Below are positions 12,525-25,343 of a stretch of DNA of 64,000 nucleotides, piece after piece. The stretch is taken from contig CM038711.1 of NCBI GenBank assembly GCA_021613375.1, forward strand, positions 17,609,194 to 17,673,193, read 5' to 3'. Made by a program: the position numbers and the translations under genes. This DNA comes from Megaleporinus macrocephalus. Taxonomy: Eukaryota; Chordata; Actinopteri; Characiformes; Anostomidae. The stretch's first letter is position 1; each line of letters opens with the position of its first letter. The notes beneath the pieces were generated by a model, which was given only the letters and a program-made list of their open reading frames with translations, made no database searches and had not been told where the DNA came from.

Positions 12525-15500
12525 ATGAACACAGATTTTGAACCACAGGAGGCAAATGGAGAAAGGGGGAAGGGTGTGCTGCCCCCTGAGGCAGTGCGGA
12601 TGACTGAGCAGGAGGTGATGTGAGTGGACGTGCCTGGCTGATGTCACTGGTCCAGGCTGACTTCTCTTGCCGTGAGGAGGCCACTAAGATGACGGTGAAG
12701 GACTGGCTGTCTTTGGGCTCCACCACAATCTTAAAGTCCAGGTGCTCCATGTCCTGGCCGCTTTTGTCCGACTTTGCTGCAGAGACAAGTGAGATACAAA
12801 AAACATCTTAGACCCTTGTCACATGTGTAGCTAAGAAGTGGCCATTACTACCTTGGAATGAAGTATGGCCACCCTTCTGGCCACACCAGTTATGGAAAGT
12901 CAGACAGTCAGTCATGATCAGTCAGCCATTAATAATAATGTATAAATAAGGTTTTGTGATGAAAATCCACCATAAGGTAGCTACAAAGGCTAATTTACTC
13001 AACAATCAGGTTTCTGAATGTACGCTGGGTAATGTAGCTTACAAGGCAGTGCAAAGGGCCTTTAGTGTTTATGTGAAAGACAGGAGGAAAGGAAGAGCTA
13101 TGTGCTGAACACCGCACACTGTCAACAAGAACAAATATTGACAAAGAAGTTTGATTAGGCAAGGGCAACACCAGTTAACATCAGCCGTGTTAACATCAGT
13201 AAAGAGTTTCAACAGCAGAGAGATCTCTGGGAATTCTGGCTTCTTATTCTTCCAGTATTCTTCCAGTGGCTCCCAGAATTCTTTTGTCCTATTTGTTAAT
13301 GTTTGTGGTACCTACTGATTGGCAACACAGCAGCAATAGTAGTGACAGTTTGTTAATTGCTAACACAGCTAGCGTTAGTCACATTACTTGCTGTGTTTGC
13401 TCTGATGTTATTTGTTTGTACAATGGACGGAAGGTTTTTATGGCCACAAAGATCTAAAAAAACAAGTTTGCTAGTCCAGCATCAATGCGTCCATGAGGGG
13501 CAGAGCTTCTGAAGGAGCACCAAAGAAGCACTGAAGGGTAGGATGTATTTGTTTTGCATTAATAATTGTTCTCCACAATCGTATACTGCACCCTTAAATA
13601 TCAGTGGGTGGGGCTAAACTGCCACAAGCTGATTTGACGTTGAATGCTCTATACTACAGAGACATACTGATCCAGAATTGTTCAGAGTAGTGGTTATCAG
13701 AACCACACATCTAAGTTTCTACAGTCATGGCCAAAAGTTTTGAGAATGATACAAATATACATTTTTACAAAGTCTACTGCTTCAGTTTTTATAATGGCAA
13801 TTTGCATATACTCCAGAATGTTATAAAGAGTGATCAGCTTAACAGCAATTAATTGCAAAGTCAATATTTGCCTAGAAAATGAACTTTATCCCCCAAAACA
13901 CATTTCAACTCCATTGCAGCCCTGCCTTAAAAGGACCAGCTAACATCGTTTCAGTAATTGCTCCATTAACACAGGTGTGGGTGTTGATGAGGACAGGGCT
14001 GGAGATCAATCTGTAATGATTAAGTAAGAATGACACCACTGGACACTTTAAAAGGAGGCTGGTGCTTGGCATCATTGTTTTTCTTCTGTTAACCATGGTT
14101 ATCTCGAAAGAAACACGTGCAGTCATCATTGCACTGCACAAAAATGGCCTAACAGGGAAGAGTATCGCAGCTAGAAAGATTGCACCTCAGTCAACAATCT
14201 ATCGCATCATCAAGAACTTCAAGGAGAGAGGTTCCATTGTTGCCAAAAAGGCTCCAGGGCGCCCAAGAAAGACCAGCAAGCGCCAGGACCGTCTTCAATT
14301 GTTTCAGCTACGGGATCGGGCTACCAGCAGTGCAGAGCTTGCTCAGGAATGGCAGCAGGCAGGTGTGAGTGCATCTGCACGCACTGTGAGGCGGAGACTC
14401 TTGGAGCAAGGCCTGGTCTCAAGGAGGGCAGCAAAGAAGACACTTCTCTCCAGAAAAAACATCAGGGACAGACTGATATTCTGCAAAAGGTACAGGGAGT
14501 GGACTGCTGAGGACTGGGGTAAAGTCATTTTCTCTGATGAATCCCCTTTCCGATTGTTTGGGACATCTGGAAAACAGCTTGTTTGGAGAAGACGAGGTGA
14601 GCGCTACCACCAGGCTTGTCTCATGCCAACTGTAAAGTATCCTGAAACCATTCATGTGTGGGGTTGCTTCTCAGCCAAGGGAATCGGCTCTCTCACAGTC
14701 TTGCCTAAAAACACAGCCATGAATAAAGAATGGTATCAGAATGTCCTCCGAGAACAACTTCTCCCAACCGTCCAAGAGCAGTTTGGTGATCAACAATGCC
14801 TTTTCCAGCATGATGGAGCACCTTGCCATAAAGCAAAGGTGATAACTAAATGGCTGAGGGAACAAAACATAGAGATTTTGGGTCCATGGCCTGGAAACTC
14901 CCCAGATCTTAATCCCATTGAGAACTTGTGGTCAATCATCAAGAGACGGGTGGACAAACAAAAACCTACAAATTCTGACAAAATGCAAGCATTGATTGTG
15001 CAAGAATGGACTGCTATCAGTCAGTATTTGGTCCAGAAGTTAATTGAGAGCATGCCAGGGAGAATTGCAGAGGTCCTGAAGAAGAAGGGTCAACACTGCA
15101 AATATTGACTTGCTGCCTTAACTCATTCTAACACTGTCAATAAAAGCTTTTGTTACTCATAATATGATTGCAATTATATTTCTGTATGTGATATAAACAT
15201 CTGACAAACACACATAAAAAGCAGAGGGCAGCAGATCATGTGAAAATATAATATTTGTGTCATTCTCAAAACTTTTGGCCATGACTGTACACCCCTGAAA
15301 GCTACCTTACAGAATATTATTACATAAAATGATTACATGATAACATGATTATGTTGTCTGATGCCTCAGACATTATTTTACAAATTCTGCAACAGTCTTT
15401 TAGAGCACATGCAGGAGATTTTAGCATTATTATCATATATTACTTTAGAGCATGCACTCATTAAGCACTATCAACAGCCTGGATATTACGTAAGTGATCA

Positions 15501-18500
15501 TATTTGTGGGTAATTTGCGACCCCTGATACCCCAAAGGAATCTAAAGAGTCTAAGTTTCTCTACAATAAACCAGTTTTCACCAAACAATTGCTTTAAAGT
15601 CCATTTCATGCCAGTCCAGAGATTTAATTCACAGGCTTATTGCCTCTCACCCCTCACTTATTGTTAAGTCATTCCATGAAAAAGCAATGCAAAGTGGTTA
15701 TTCTTAAGCTACAGGACTGAAGAATCGAAGCCCAGACCACCAGAGTCTTAGCAAGAAATTCACCTACACTTTGGTACACATTTTTTTTTTCAAGAAGCCC
15801 CCAAGTCCTTCTAAATTGTTTCTATTGAAGTGCTACTCAGCCAGTAACTTAATTAGGAACGACATAAGAGTAACACAATTTCCGGCATCAATTTGTGGAA
15901 ATATATTAATAGCTCTCCGGTCCATTATGAGGTAATCAAGCATTGGTATTTCACAGCAGTAGCTGTTCCATTGCCTGCAGGGATAGATAGAAATCAAAAC
16001 AATCTGATACTTACACTCATCATCCGTGCTCTCCGGGTCCTCGATCAGTGTGCAGTCGATAAGCGACACCACTCCGTTCTGTCGACCAGAGATACAGAAC
16101 GGTGAGACACACTCACCAGATCTTCTGCTATCAAATAATCAATACAGGCTACACTAAAACAGTCATTACTGAATTGCCTGAATTTCCCCGAAGACAAGGC
16201 GACAATACAAGGTTATTGAGTGTGGTAAAATTACAGCTAGCTCGAAGGTTGTTATCACCACTTTCCCCGAGCACAACAAAGCATTTCATTGCTTAACAAG
16301 GACGTGGGTCTTTTTTTGAAGAAATTAAAGACAGACACAAACACTAAAGATACAGAGACCATTATTTCTAAAAAAAAACAAAACAGCTTTTTATCATAAC
16401 CTGGTTACAGTTCTCTTTCATTTGACTTTTAAGCTGTGATATTTTTAAATCAAATTTCAAAAATACCTCAATGTCAAAAATGTGAAAATAATTTTAGAAA
16501 AAGGTTCCACTGTTTAAGGTTCCACTGTCCCTACTTAAAGCGACTCTCAAAATTTAAACGATTAGGCTGATTTTAGGCTCACAGTAATGGAACAGTGGCT
16601 GTAAAATAGGCTTCTTTACTATTCAGAATGATCAGCGAACCTACATGTGTCTTCTGAGATTTAATATCTAATGTTGATAAGAGTAAAATAGTGATAAATA
16701 GAGATAAATCAGTTTCTTTGGGTACTATTTTCCCCTGCAATGGTATTCATGAACCTTTCTGTGAAGAGGAATACGTGCGAAACTGAAATGCAATTACTAC
16801 AGTGGAAAAATAAACACATGGAATTGTTTTTCAATAGTAACATACTGAATTTGTGGAAAAACAAAACCCTTTATTAAACTGTTTTCACGTGACTTGACCT
16901 GTTTGCCTGAAAAACAACATGCGAGGATCTGCATTTTAAAAACAAATCCTGAATACAATCCTCTGTTAAAATAAATACATAGAGGTATTGTTTCACCTTG
17001 CGGGGCTTCAAACATGTATGTCTCATTAAAATGTGATCACTGTGGTGAAAAAGTTTAATGCAATGCACACAAGAGTGCTTTTAAAGAAAAAGAAGGTAAA
17101 AGGTCCAATGCACTTTTATTTAACTTCTTATACTCGTACCTCCTTTACATGTTAAAGTAACTATTTTAAAAATAGTGAAAATAATCTGTAAGCTTCAAAT
17201 TTAGAATAAGGACTGTCACATTTTTTCTTTTTTTTGTATTTATTAGCTGTTGCTAAAGTAACAGGTCATGTATAACAGAACCAGTTTGCTAAATAAAATA
17301 TATAAAATCAAATGCAATGTTTGAGCTACCACAGTAAAGGAATGGTACTGAAACAGAGGGCTGATCTCACCTTGGTTAGGTGCAGCTTTCCCCCAGAGCC
17401 TCTGGTGCAGATGATCAAGTGCTTGGAGAAAAGGAAACACTGTCTTTCTCCCTCCTTCTTTAGAGATAAGGAGCCAAGACGGCCACGGGTGATCTTCCCT
17501 TTCTCACTCATGGGCACCTGGATGAGGGATCCTGGGAATGGAAGATGTGGAAAAGAGGCCCATTTGAACTAGGAGGAAAAGTAGCATGACAGATAGCGCG
17601 CCATTCCTTTCACAGTTTTTAAACACCGTGGGGAATCCACAGGACCCAACCATTTCCTTATCAGATGTTTTCACAACTCTGGTGCGCCCCGCGGAGGATC
17701 TGTGACATTTCCCAGCCCTGACTCATGGGCAGATTGACTTGTAAGAGTGCGATTAGGTTTGGAAACGAAAGCCTCACTCTGCGCTTCAAGCACATGCTGT
17801 TCTTTGGAGACTGGCGGGATTAGGACGGCCAATCTTTCGGGTTAATGCCCTCCTTTGTGGAATCAGAAAGGAGAGGGAGAGCCCAGAGAGACGAGGGAGG
17901 GGCGCGTGACAATGCGGGGTGACAAGAACGACAGTTTGCAGAATAGAGGAGAAGAACGGAGAATCCAACTGTGGGACTCAGCTCTTATCTGCAATCTGAG
18001 GCTCTTTTGTGGAGCGCTAGACTGCCATGCGAGTGTGTGTGTATGTGTGAGTGTATTTGTGTAGGGTGGATTTACCTTGTCTGACAAAAGTCTGGCTGGT
18101 GTCCAGGAGAATCTCACACCCCTCTACGATCATGCGCTCAATGGCCAGGTTCTTTCTGATGTTCTCCGTCTCGCTCACCTCGTCATGCATGATTCTTAGA
18201 GGTAAGACATTAAATAAAACAACATTTATCGTATTTAAACATTATCAGCCTTTTCTTTTTGTTAGTTCATGGGCTTTTTAAATTGCTTTTATTTAAAAGG
18301 CAAAAATCTTTCCTAACCTTTCATCTCCCTGCCAAAACAAATTTTAGTTGCACGGGCAGGCAGGGAGGAATAATATTAATACATAATATTAACATAAACC
18401 AAATATCCAAAATAATAAATAATAATAAATGAACAGAAATTGAAAAAGTGCACTGTGTTTTGACAATAATTATTTTGCACTTATAGTTTACAGCCCAAGA

Positions 18501-21500
18501 AAAAGCATTCTTTCCAGCATCCACAATTTTTGTCATTGGATGACGTGAAACAAATAGAAAACTGTGTAGAATGTAAATGCAATTCCACAGTAAATGTAAT
18601 TTCACTATGTAATCAAATACAGTATTTGTGTAAACTACATGAAGTTTAAGCAAAAAAACTATGATTAATTGCAAATAACTACACACAAAAAATACATACA
18701 ATTAATCACTTGACAGCCCTATGTTCTTAAAAAAGATGGCTTTTCAAGTGTTCTTTAATAAAGAGATAATGATTCTGCAAATGGAGAGTGGGTGCTGGTA
18801 GCGGGACATGGTAAGGGTGTAGTGACACTATTGAAGCGGCTGAGGAGCTGCAGGTGGGCTGTACCTGGAAAGCTCTTCCAACTTGGATTTGGCGTATTCC
18901 AGGCTGTTCCTCTCCACATGCTCGTGAGGCGTGTGTGCCAGCAGCTCATGGAGAGTTAAAATGTAACGTGGAATCTGATGGGAAACAAGCGCCATGAATG
19001 AAGAGGGTGTTGTATGTGTGTGTTTTGCAGATTAGAGACTAAACACAGTGTAACGTACAAGACAAAGACAAACAAAATGATTCTGATCTTGTACTTTTGC
19101 AAGGTCAACATTCTTTATTTTTGGATACCGAGGTTAATAAGGGTCAATATCCTTGCAATGTAAACAAAGTCTGCCTTCCATAAAATTACTGAATAACAAA
19201 TTTTTGGATGTGATCATTTTGGGATTTTTATGGGATGATCTTAGTAGTATGTGTTTTAATGCGTGCGTTTAAAATAGTATAAAATATTACAATTAGGAAT
19301 GTTTTTTGATAGAGCAGTGTCTCAATTTAACACATTTTACAAAAGCGCAATACCTGAAACTGCGTCCTGATTTAATGTTCTGTAAAGCATAAGCCCCAAG
19401 CTAACACACTACATAATAGTTTGCATGCCTGCCATGATATACTTTGATACAATTTGATACAAGTTAACAATCACATTGATATATTATTGTTAAATCCCTA
19501 ATTAGAAAAAAATACAGATTACAATGAATACAGTAATACATAACATTCTTTTTTAATAATCATGTTGGTTAAATGAGAAGTGTGTAAGATTTAGGGGGAT
19601 CTATTAGGAGAAAAATCATATAGAATACAAAACTATGTTTTCATATAATAATATAATTTTAAAAATGGTGTTTCGCTATAATACTGGCTAAAATAATCCC
19701 TGTTGAATTATTCCACTGTAGTACATTATCAGCAGTTCTGTTCAGAAAACTCCAGGTGTAATATTGTCTAGGTAGCATTATTACTCCTTATCCTTACTGA
19801 AGCCATTTACTGCCAAGACTACTTGTTTTATTATCTCCTTAAATGCTGTAGCAGTTTTTATAGCATCTCAGGTGCTGGAATGTAACTGTAGCACCATTTA
19901 AGGTGGAACAGGAAAATTCAAACGAGAAGCTGGCCAATATCCCTTTCAATTAAATTTTCCCAGCATTAAAAGAATAATTAGACTGTAAATCTGCTTATCA
20001 GGGTGTAAGTAGTGATATTAAGAGTCTGGATTTAATTAACCTTAACACAATAAAATGTTTTAAACACTTGAGTTATTATGCTGTACTAGTGGTATGAGCA
20101 TGCTAAAATAAACTGCTAGAACACTGTGGTTGGCAAAGCATTTCGCATTGTGAGAAGTCTGATAACCCAAACTTTGAAAAACGCAGGATCAAACTTAGTA
20201 TTTCAAAAAACACAAGACATCACCGCTAGAGGTTAAACACTGCTCCTTTGAAGCAATAGAGTTAAAAGAACACAAGCCTTGTATAGATAACTAGGTATTG
20301 GATAGTAACTGTAAATACTGAACATCCTTGAGAGGAGATTTGGAAACAGTTACGCTTCACATATTGCTCCTAACATTAAATCACAACATGATTTTCATTT
20401 GCAATCGTTTAAGTGTTTGAACAAATACATGTTTGCTGGCCAGATAAATAGTGTTTTGTATCATTTAAAAAAGCTTTCCTATAGTGCTTTATGCAGTTTT
20501 ATAAATATGTTACTTTAATTTGGAAAAGTCTTTTTTATGATGTGTTGAATGTTCAGCGAGGAGGATCAAAAGGGAGCAGTACACAAACCAGACTTATCTG
20601 CACTACTTATGCAGCAGAGCTCAAAGTGGCCCTGGTGGAGCAGCTCACCAGCAACTGCATGTCTCACCAGGAAAAAAAAGAAAAACACAAATGCAGTCCA
20701 CCACTGGAAGGTGGCTGTGAGAAATGTGCAGTGTCTGGATACAGACATGTGTAGCCAACAGCTACTTTTGGCCTTGATCACAAAGGGGATATGCTAATAA
20801 TAGCTCACTGAGGCAGGCGCACACACTTAAATAGTAAGATTTTATTTTGTTCTTTTTTTTTCTTTTTGTTCATTGCCCTAATATGCTTTTAGCTTTTCAA
20901 AGGAATCTGAAAAAGAGACCTTGGCCTAGGTTTCATCTGCGCAAATCAGTTTTATAATTATAAGACTACTAATAATATACTACTGCTAATACCTATTAAA
21001 ATAGTAATAACAGATCCAAAGTAGTGAGAGAGGAAGGGAGAGCAAGAGAAGTGAATGGTCACCTGAAACATAGGATATGTAAGGAAGGTCTCAAGAGTGC
21101 GCTCCTCACAGTCAGGCTTGGCCTCGTACTGCTTGAGCAGCTTGTCGAAATCACGGTTCTGCTTGCAGTGCGCTAGGATCTGCAGGCTGTACTGGTGATT
21201 GCGTACAAACTCCTGATAGATGTTCAGCATGGGCAGCAGAATGTCAAAGAGGTCAGCTGGTGGCAGAAGATAAAAAGAAATGATGAGCCAGATGTCCTGT
21301 TTTCAGCAGGCAACAGTCATAACGACCATTACAAACATGGTTATGCTTGTCTTTTAAATGTATATATGGACAAATAGGAACAAAAACTATGTATTCATCA
21401 GCTTAAACAATGACTAACGTGGTACAGAAATACTATTCAGACACTGTATTCAAATATGTATAAACACCAAGCCAAAACATTATGACCACATGCCTAATAT

Positions 21501-24500
21501 GCTGTTGGCCAGGGCATGTATACAACGAGACCTCTGAAGGTGCCCTGTAGTAGTTTGGCACCAAGACATTATCAGAAGATCATGTATGTTACCAGGGGGA
21601 GTCATTATGAATCAGAATTGTTGTTTGATTACATCCTATGGATACTTGACTGGATTAAGACCTGTGGCATGTGGAGGCCAGAGCGTCATTGTGATCTCAT
21701 CATGCTGCTCAAACCATGTCCAAACAATTTGTGCAGTGTGGTATGAAGCTTTATCACCTGTTGAACAAGGCCACTGCTATTGGGAAATATCACTGCCATA
21801 AACGCGTGTACCTAGTCCATAACACTGTTTAGGTGGGTACCAAACTAACTGTCCGCATGAATGCCTGGATCAACTGTAACATAGTCCAGAGCCTCACACT
21901 CCCTCCACTGACTGGTCTTCTTCCCACCGTGCGTCCTGATGCCATAGCCTCACATGGGACTCATGTGTTGCCCATAGTAGGTCCTTTCATTGCTGGACAG
22001 GGTAACATGGGTGCTATGACGGGTCTGTGGCTACGAAAGCCTCTCATGCAGCAGTCCAATGCATTGTGCTGTGGCACATTCCTCTTGTAACCATCATTAA
22101 AAACATCGGTGTCATTAAAAACAACTTGTGTCACAGCAACTCTTCAGTTGGCACAGAATAGATGGGACAGCCTTCATTGCCCTTATCCATTAGTGAGCCT
22201 TGGATGCCAAAATCCTGATGCTGATGCGGGTGTTGTTTGCCCTTGGACCTCTGTCAATTGGTCTCCACTACTGCTGACCTGGGGCACCCTACAAGCCTTG
22301 CGGTTTTGGAGATTCTCTAACACAGTCGTCTGGCCATAACGATTTGACCCTTGTCAAAGTCATTCAGGTCTTTATGGCTGCCCTTTTCTCCAACATTATC
22401 CAACATGTCGACTATAAGAGCTGACTGTTTGCTTACCATCTAATATATTGTAGACCTTGACCTGTGCTGTTGTTACAGAATAATCAACATTAAAACCAAT
22501 TTAGTTTACTACAAATTACACATATTCTTATTTAAACTGCACCTGCTATTGGTAGCATTAATGGTAAAGCTGAAGGGGCTTCCTAAAGTTCTCACCAACA
22601 ACAACACTAATAAATCTGTATCAGTACAACTGTTTTAATAATTTGCAATTAGAAAATTTATGGAAGCTTATGGACAGGTGTTCAGTGCAAGCCTGCTTTG
22701 TCAAAAACTACCTGAATCCTGAAATTGATACAAAATGCACAGCTTTGTAACAAAGTAGTACTGTTATTTATTTACATACATGAATATTTTTCCCCACACA
22801 ATTTAGTTTTTTAACACTGTCTTTGTGTATGTTAATAAATACATACATTTTTACAAAATACCAAGTTGCATAAAAGAAAAAATGCTGACTTCTGTGCACA
22901 GTGGAACCAGTAAAGATTTGACAAAGTGGAGATTTGTGCACAATCATGAATCAGCTTTGGTGCATGAAATCAAGTGCCAGCCTGTCAGAACCTCATTTAC
23001 ATGTCATTTATATGAACCAATTACATGTACATGCAATTACATGATTTACAAGCAATTTATGCAGCTTTTCCTGCAGGGAGCCAATTTAATAATAACATTT
23101 TAAGTATCAAAGTGGAATTTAGGGGTTAAAATTATGATCTTCATTATAAATCTTCATTTTGCAACCAAGTCTGCACACCTGCCAACAACCGCACCAGTTG
23201 GCTTACAAAAAAAACCCAAAAACCCAAGACTTACCCAAGACTAATGTTGGCCAGCTCGCTATCCGTGCTTTCAAGCCTTGGTAGAATATCTGGTGTAAAA
23301 ACATTATGGTTTCACTGAAAAAAAACAAAAAAACAAATAACTTCAGTGGCCAGTTAAACAGGTATAAATTAGAAACTATAAATTAAAGTCAGAAACCTTT
23401 AAGGACCCTCGATATTTTATAGTGTAGTTCAGCAGGAGATTTATTTTGTACACAGTGCCTTAAAGTTAAGTCCCCTTTAGTCACTTCCTGTTTAATTGGA
23501 CACAGTCTTCACTTTCTTGTCGCTCTACCTGTTGAGGAATATGCTGCTGACGTCATCGTGGGTAATAGGAGGCTTCTTAGAGCTGGCAGCCATGCGAAGC
23601 GGCCGGAGGAAGTTGTTGACGAGGATGTGGAGCTGCTGGACGTACTCAGCCTCGGCTTCCAGCATGCTAAAGACCACCTGATTTCTCTTCCTCATGCTCT
23701 CAGCATGCGGTGAGCGAATGTAGTCCTGAATGATGGTCTTCCACTTTCGCCGGCACATCCAACCTCGCAAGAAGCTCTGCACCTAAAGAGTTTTCAGTAA
23801 GGAGAGGCAAGTGTGCGTTAGTTAGTAATAATGCTATGGCTTTAAATAACTGCATAATGATCACTCCTTTGACCTTCTTTAGTTCAGTTTATATTCTTCT
23901 TATCATTTTCTGATCACTTCCTGGGAAATGAACATGACCCCACATACAAAGATATTAGCCTAACATCTACACTACATAGCAAAGGTGTGTGTATCTGATC
24001 ATCACATGTACTCTAAAATAAGAAATGTTCTTAATTATTGAGTTGACAGGTGTTTTAAATCAAGCACACAGTTATGCAATCTCCAATCTCCCTGTCATAG
24101 AATGCCACCTTTGCCACAAGTCAGCTTGTAAAATTTCTAGCCTGCTAAATCTTCCCTGGTTATCTGTAAGTGCTATTATTGCAAAAATGGAAGCATCTAG
24201 CAGTAACAACAACTCCGCCACCAGCAGTAGATTCACACAAACTTCCCAAGCAAGGCTGCTGAGTGCTGAAGATTTACCTAGCCCTCACTGTAGTTACCAG
24301 CTGCCATCCACCCAATAACTACATGCCAGGAGTTTCATAAAATGGATTTTAGTAGTCTAGCAGCAGCACACAAGTGTAAGACTATATGTCTGACCTCACC
24401 TGACCCCACAGACACAATTGAAATTCTTAGTAGAAAGCCTAGTTGAGGCTGTTATAGCTGCAAGAGAGGATGGGGGCAAATCCTTATTAATACCAACCAC

Positions 24501-25308
24501 TTTGGAATGTCCAACTAGCTCAGAACGGTGTGATGATCAGTTGTTTACATACTTTTGGACAATTGACCAATCACAGTTCACAATTATAAATTATCCAGAG
24601 CGACACTTTGGCCCTCTGATGAAAGCTCTCAGAAACACAGTTTCAAAAACGGAACAAATGGTATCCTCATTTAAAACTACGTGAAAAGGGCCAAACAGTA
24701 TTTAAAACAGTCATACATGGTGGCAGAACTATAATAACTGAGAATATAATTTTTTTCATGTGTTTATTGGATAGGGCAGGATTGTTCTGATGATTGCTAG
24801 CAACATTAACTTCCGTCAGCTTGCTTTCTGTCCTTTCAAGAATTGTGCAGGAGCACTACCTACCTTTATGTTGAAAATTGGCTTCAGAGGAAATACTGGA
24901 TGGTTTTGTTAAGACTTTAGTCTGGTGCAGGGCAAGAACTCTTACTTTCTTGATTTTCTTGATTTCCGAGTCATCCTCGCTGGGGGCAGCAGTGGGGTTG
25001 GTCTGGATCTTCTCATTGTCTTTGAGCAATCCAGCAATCTGTCAATAAAAATGACAGTTAAAAGTGGGACAGTGGGCATATCCTTTGCAATGGCTAGACT
25101 CCTGCAGTCCTCGCCACTCTGTTAATAAAGCAGTGGTTCTCAACTCCAGTCCTGGGGACACACTACCCTGGAAAGTTTTATGCATTCTCTTCAGGCAATC
25201 TTGACAGAGGAGCTACAAAAGAACAAATTAATTAGCAAAGCTTAGACAGGTTGTTTGGTATAGAACCTTTATGTGCGAGAACGATGATGATTATTATTAT
25301 TATTATTA

Positions 25309-25343
<35 letters not shown>

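Larger units (their letters stand above)
13722..15287 (+). mobile_element. complete Tc1/mariner element (DD35E spacing)
   Basis: 1566 bases bounded by TA target duplications (13720-13721 and 15288-15289). The 37-bp terminal inverted repeats begin CAGTCATGGCCAAAAGTTTT and differ at one position (T versus C at base 29). One uninterrupted transposase gene lies inside. Matching ends plus an open gene point to a recent insertion. The spacing of the last two catalytic residues is 35, not the usual 34, which suggests the DD35E (Traveler-like) branch; that placement is inference. Confidence 0.93.
12777..16014 (-). other. intron 11, host of a complete Tc1/mariner element
   Basis: 3.2 kb. Nearly half is the Tc1/mariner element at 13722-15287. 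The flanks are unique AT-rich sequence with nothing else recognised. The element lies antisense to rasgrf1. Confidence 0.8.

Noticed and set aside
12614..12634. GT at 12629-12628 as an alternative donor for exon 12
   Set aside because: It would add four bases and shift exon 13 out of frame, losing the conserved [10 protein letters not shown] sequence.
20540..20770. Mixed-composition + strand open frames in intron 7
   Set aside because: No splice sites or protein family fit, wrong strand for rasgrf1, and the frames are interrupted by an A-rich run.
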